Shown here piece after piece: positions 59,784 to 64,000 of a DNA stretch of 64,000 nt. The stretch covers positions 591,621 through 655,620 of the forward strand of contig VXAA01003989.1 of the NCBI GenBank assembly GCA_013399115.1. The letters are read 5' to 3'. This DNA is from Anseranas semipalmata. Its lineage: Eukaryota > Chordata > Aves > Anseriformes > Anseranatidae. The translations under genes were made by a program, and so were the position numbers. Below the pieces are notes generated by a model that had not been told where the DNA came from, ran no database searches, and saw only the letters and a program-made list of their open reading frames with translations. The stretch's first letter is position 1, and each line of letters starts with the position of its first letter.

Positions 59784-60169
59784 AGATTTTTTTTAATTAT
59801 TATTTCAATACCCAAAACAGGCACAGTCATTTTAAATATATACTTTTTAATTGCCATATAAAATTAGCTGCAATGTCTCACTAAATAATTATTAAGAAAC
59901 AGAGCAACCCATGGCACATCTTGCACAAACATTTAGTGCATCAATCCGCATTCCCATTTTAATGCCAGGGCAAAAAGAAAAAAAGAAAAAAAAAAAAAAA
60001 CTTCCTCCCCACCACCACCAAATAAGAAGGAGCTATCTATACCTGGTTTGGAAGAGCAAGCACTAAGGCAGGCTGCTCACAAGCTGTGCAATGCAGTTCT
60101 GTCTTTACCCCGTGCCATAACCCTTGGAACTACAAGTTGTTGCTACAACTCACTGCATAGTAAATAGCG

Positions 60170-60500
60170 AAGAATGTCAAGGGCTGAGTGCACCCCAGCC
60201 CTGACCAGGCTCACTGGGGAACCCCCCTCTGCCCAGCAGCTCCATTTAAGCCCAGGCCCCCTGCCCAGTGCTGTAGGGGAGGTCTGTGTCCAGCTCTGTC
60301 CCCTGCTGATACGGACTCATTCCTGGATTGTCTACAGACCTGATTCAGTAGCTGGCATTTGTCTCATAATCACTGGAGAGTCAATTTAAACCATTACTGC
60401 CGGCACGTTTGCCCTGCTCAGGAACGATGGGACTGCGCTCTAAAGTCAGCAAGGACACTGCCTTTCCGTCCTGTCACGCTCGGCTCCCTGCAGGGCTGCT
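60170..60500 (+). other. GC-richer patch, no recognised gene
   Basis: A stretch with words such as CACCCCAGCCCTGACCAGGC and CAGGCCCCCTGCCCAGTGC. Frames on both strands are short. It could be an unrecognised avian repeat. It has fewer CpG than the islands at 31.5, 35.2 and 43.6 kb. Confidence 0.3.
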
Positions 60501-61541
60501 TGGCACCTTGCTGCTCCCTGACAAAGACGCACGTTTTCATTAAGGTTAAGCTCATTTTTGCAGGACTGATGCAGACCTGCAAGCTACTGGAATAAACTTC
60601 TGCCAGGAAAAATAACAAACAAACAAACAAAACAATTAACACATACTTTTCCACAGACAATCAATTACCTCTTTTTTTGTCTTTCTAATCCAGAAAGTGT
60701 ATTGTCAGAAGCACCATCCCAAGGATTTAAAATGGCAAGAACATTACTATTCAATCAGACCTCAGTGCAGAGGATACTCCTACTGTTAATCTCCTGCCTA
60801 TATTCTTTACAGGATCCTGCTCATTGAAACTAAAATCCACCAGGGAAAGTTGCACCATACCTTATGGTTCAAGGAGTTTACTACCAGCTATCAGGAGATA
60901 CTCTGTTCTGCTTTCATCCAGACTATTCTGCTAACTTTTGGACATATATAAATGTTCTCCAAACCTCATTGCAGAAGTATATGTGCAGCAGTTAGCAGGA
61001 GTTGGTACGCACACGTGCAGCAATGCTACTTTTACAGAGCTCTGTGCAACGAGAGTCAGCCTGCACACGCCATTTCAAGAGGTCCTTGCAGCGCTCTCAG
61101 AGACTATTAATTTACACACAGAAACAAGACCTTATTCCCGTGTTTCCAAAGCTGAGTGCTAACTGTACCTACAAACCTTTCTTTTGCCCTGGCTAGCTTT
61201 TTAAGTGCTGGTAATATCCATTTTAGTGCCTGCAACCATCTGAGTTCAGAGAGCCCAGCTGATCTTACAAAAAACGCCTGCTGCTGTAAACTAAACATTT
61301 TAAAGATGTTTGTACACATCCATACGAATATATACATACAGATTATGTGCATATATACTCCTATGTCTCTCTGTATAATCTAATTGCTCTCACTGTCAAA
61401 AATATGGTGGGTTTTTTTTGCTGAAATGTTATTTCTCCTTTTGTGAAAAATATGTCTACACAACCTGACCATGTTGGTCTTCTTGCAAAAAGGAAAATAA
61501 AAATGTTTGAAAAATTCAAACTTTCAATTTTGCTTTTAACT

Positions 61542-61550
61542 NNNNNNNNN
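61542..61550. other. assembly gap of 9 N
   Basis: Nine undetermined bases in AT-rich intron DNA. Two open frames that cross it are artefacts. Confidence 0.98.
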
Positions 61551-64000
61551 AAAGGTAATGACATAATAGATCGAAAGAGAAAGCTTCATGCAAATAATTC
61601 TGTGCAGAGAAGTAAGCCGGCTTGCTGTGTAGCAAAATGCAGTAAAAATGGAAACGGAAAGACAAAAGCAGTTACCATGAGAATCTGAGAAAAGCACCAC
61701 ACACTCGCACACACAAAAGAAATCCATATAGTTTTATTGTGGAAAAGAAATCCATGGGAACATAAAGAACAGACAGTAAAAGAATTATAGTGGAATACAA
61801 GTCAACCACGACAATTTTTCTACTCTGCCACATACTAAATCCTGAGTGTTTCTGAGCAATTCAAAGTCTACCAATTGAAAAAATATATAAATGAATAACT
61901 TGGAAGGCAACTTATTTTGATGCTGTTGTTATTAACTTCTATTGTGATTTTAAAATCTGTATACCAGCAGGAAATAGGAGCAAGCTCTGATGTAATTACC
62001 TATTTAGAAAAACAGGACACAGTAATTACAGTTGTGTATGTCTAAACATTAGTTCACCATTTAAATCATGGCAATATTCTCAGTGCTACAGTCACGCAGT
62101 CTTCACTTTTCCTCCCCTTGCTTTTCTGAGGTGCAGGCACTTATTGGCATGAGTAGGTACAGAGGCGTCTTGACAATTGCTTTTATTAATATTTCTGATT
62201 AATATTGCAGGGATAAACAAGTAAGGTAAGTTCTCTCCTCAGAACACCTGAGACATTATTTATGTTTTATGATTAAGCTAACTGACATCCAGCAGGCATA
62301 ATACTCTTGCAGCTTCCTCTTGTCGTAAATGGTAACTTTATTCTATTGAGTTAAATATAACATCATAAGCCTAAAACAATTAAGTGATCATTAATATAAA
62401 AGATGCAAGAAACTACAGCCGAAGTTGCTCTGTTACAGAGTTATTTTTTCTGTAGTCTAAGTGATTTTAAACTTGCAGCTTTCTGGACATCCTTGGCAAT
62501 AGAAACTTCTACAAGCAAATTACAACCAGCTTAAAGAGCTGAATGTTTCTCTCAGGAATTACGAGCTCATGATTCTTCCCAACGCATGGGTCATTACAGG
62601 TTTGGCTTTTGAAAGAAAGAAGCTAAGAAGAAAGATTTCCTAAGGCTCTTACATACCACAGAAGTCTACAGTTTACGGTATTCCATAGAAATAATTACAT
62701 ACATGCAAAGAAAATCTGTGAATTTGTTAATTCTTTTCCCTATTATCTTTGCAAGTAGTATGTTCCATTGCTTTGCCATCCTCATAGCTTAGATGTGGCA
62801 CATGCGGGAACACCCCACCTCGCCCCTTTCTGGTGCAAAATGAATTTCTCCATGCCCTATTTTTCAGAATATAAAGAAGTTTTTCAGTGTGCTTTGTAGG
62901 AGTTACCGACATTATTCCTCCCCTTCCGCTGTATATTTTCTAAAGAGATTAAACCAACTTCTTTCAGACACCTTTTTTTCCTTCTTGATGGTGTTGTTGG
63001 CTCAGTTTCTAAACCTCTTTCAATAAAGAAGATGCAAAACCAGGCAGAACAGTCCAGTTGAGTTATCTTCTGCATTTTTTCTTACTGCTTCCGTATCTCT
63101 TGGGTAATTATTAACTGATTATTTATTAGCTCGTTCCATATCTTTTCATAAATTGGCATTTGACTGAGTGATATATTTCCCCTTCTCTGGGCGTCTTGGA
63201 TAGGAGGAACTATGTCAGCACTTTGTGACCAAGCAGTTCAACCTCAGTTTAAGTTATTTTTTAATATCTCCTTTCTGTACTATTAATTATAGCTCTAAAG
63301 TCAACAGAACGGACGATGTACATGAGAAAGTTGATGGAGGGACAGGGAAACCATATGTAGACAGATTTGGAGATCTCATTCTAAACAACATGGTCACCTA
63401 AAGCAACTGATCTGTCACACTCCATCCCCTACTAGTCTTTTGGTTTCACCTGTTTACAGCTTTGACTGAATAGACACAATTATATATCTCTCTGTAGAAA
63501 TGAAAACTAGCTAGACAGATAAACAGGAAACACCTATTCAATTTTAGTATCAATTTCACATAAAAAGAAAAGAACCTAAAAAGAAAGAAAGGACAAAAAA
63601 TACACACAGAGAGAGGACAGAGTCTACAAATCTCAAAGCCTGGTATCTCTAGGGCTTTTTAGAAACACAGTGCAATACAGCTAACCAGTACAGTCACTGC
63701 ATAGAATATAAAATGTTTAGCTTGGGTCTGTTGAATTCTACTCCAAACTATCCTCAATCTTTATGGGTTTTGGTTTGCTTTCGAGCAGAGGCTCCCCTTT
63801 CAAGGTTAAAGGGCCTTTCAGGTCATTACAGAACCTTCTTAGCAGTGGACACTGCCACCTGGTGCAAGAAGTGCCTTATTACCCCATTTCTTGACATCAC
63901 AAACGACATTTTCTCAGTTTCTCGTCAAGAGAGTTTTGTCTCTTTCATGTGGACTACCGATAGCTCTGCAGAACTAAGTCTGTAGTACTCACTGGATTCA

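Larger units (their letters stand above)
58825..64000 (-). other. TRAK1: TRAK1 upstream intron of the long form
   Basis: No long-form start exon is seen. The stretch holds a degraded CR1 (about 59565-59783), a GC-richer patch at 60170-60500, AAAC-type runs near 60612-60634 and a 9-base gap. Short open frames on both strands have no recognisable domain. Confidence 0.55.

Noticed and set aside
58825..64000. Search for the long-form TRAK1 start exon
   Set aside because: No minus-strand segment with the expected N-terminal peptide and a donor in the right phase was recognised. It probably lies beyond the right end.
1..64000. CRISPR arrays, operons, tRNA or rRNA genes, microRNA hairpins
   Set aside because: No regularly spaced repeats, no bacterial gene organisation, no tRNA-like fold words and no long hairpin were seen. 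The inverted repeats found are under 10 bp per arm.

Overview
This is an avian (bird) genomic window. The evidence is several CR1 LINE copies, including one whose 3' end reads in the reverse orientation as the typical bird form, together with one vertebrate gene with compact introns. N runs and poly-G/poly-A breaks show that it comes from a draft assembly. There is no prokaryotic gene organisation, and almost all open reading frames of 60-200 codons are chance or repeat-derived.

The only gene I can support is TRAK1 (trafficking kinesin-binding protein 1, a Milton-family adaptor that links mitochondrial Miro GTPases to kinesin-1 and dynein-dynactin). It lies on the minus strand and spans nearly the whole window. 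I placed fifteen coding exons from conserved peptide sequence, splice sites and reading phase. Three are alternative 5' exons: 58630-58824 (the HAP1-N exon of the long form, whose own upstream start exon is not seen here), 43418-43481 (start MQKFIEADYY) and 35118-35217 (start MSGNEEESF). Each can join in phase to the shared exon 26443-26519. The common series then runs leftward through 22377, 18264, 17362, 15631, 15067, 14047, 12679, 11561, 9296 and 8054 to 3475-3929. Summing the exons from the MSGN start gives 2013 nt, a complete 670-codon frame plus stop. From the MQKF start it gives 658 codons.

The last exon is composite. An internal GTGAGA donor at 3712-3713 falls where TRAK1 normally splices to its C-terminal exons, which I do not see in the window. 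If that donor is not used, the frame runs on for 79 codons to a TAA at 3475. The window therefore encodes the choice between a C-terminally short adaptor and a long one.

CpG-rich blocks lie upstream of the two internal start exons (35.2-35.9 kb extending to 36.4 kb, and 43.56-43.98 kb). A third CpG-rich block at 31.5-31.8 kb has no visible exon. The remainder is intron with seven recognisable CR1 fragments (about 14.4, 19.9, 23.6, 45.6, 50.3, 56.0 and 59.6 kb), one probable ancient CR1/L3-like copy (44.8 kb), a TG/TA microsatellite, a diverged tandem repeat at 50.8-51.2 kb and three N sites inside introns or flanks.

I found no evidence of a new multi-gene system. The most interesting content is regulatory: alternative promoters, a GC-AG intron, the composite terminal exon, and a direct repeat around one exon that places a branch-point-like sequence before its acceptor.
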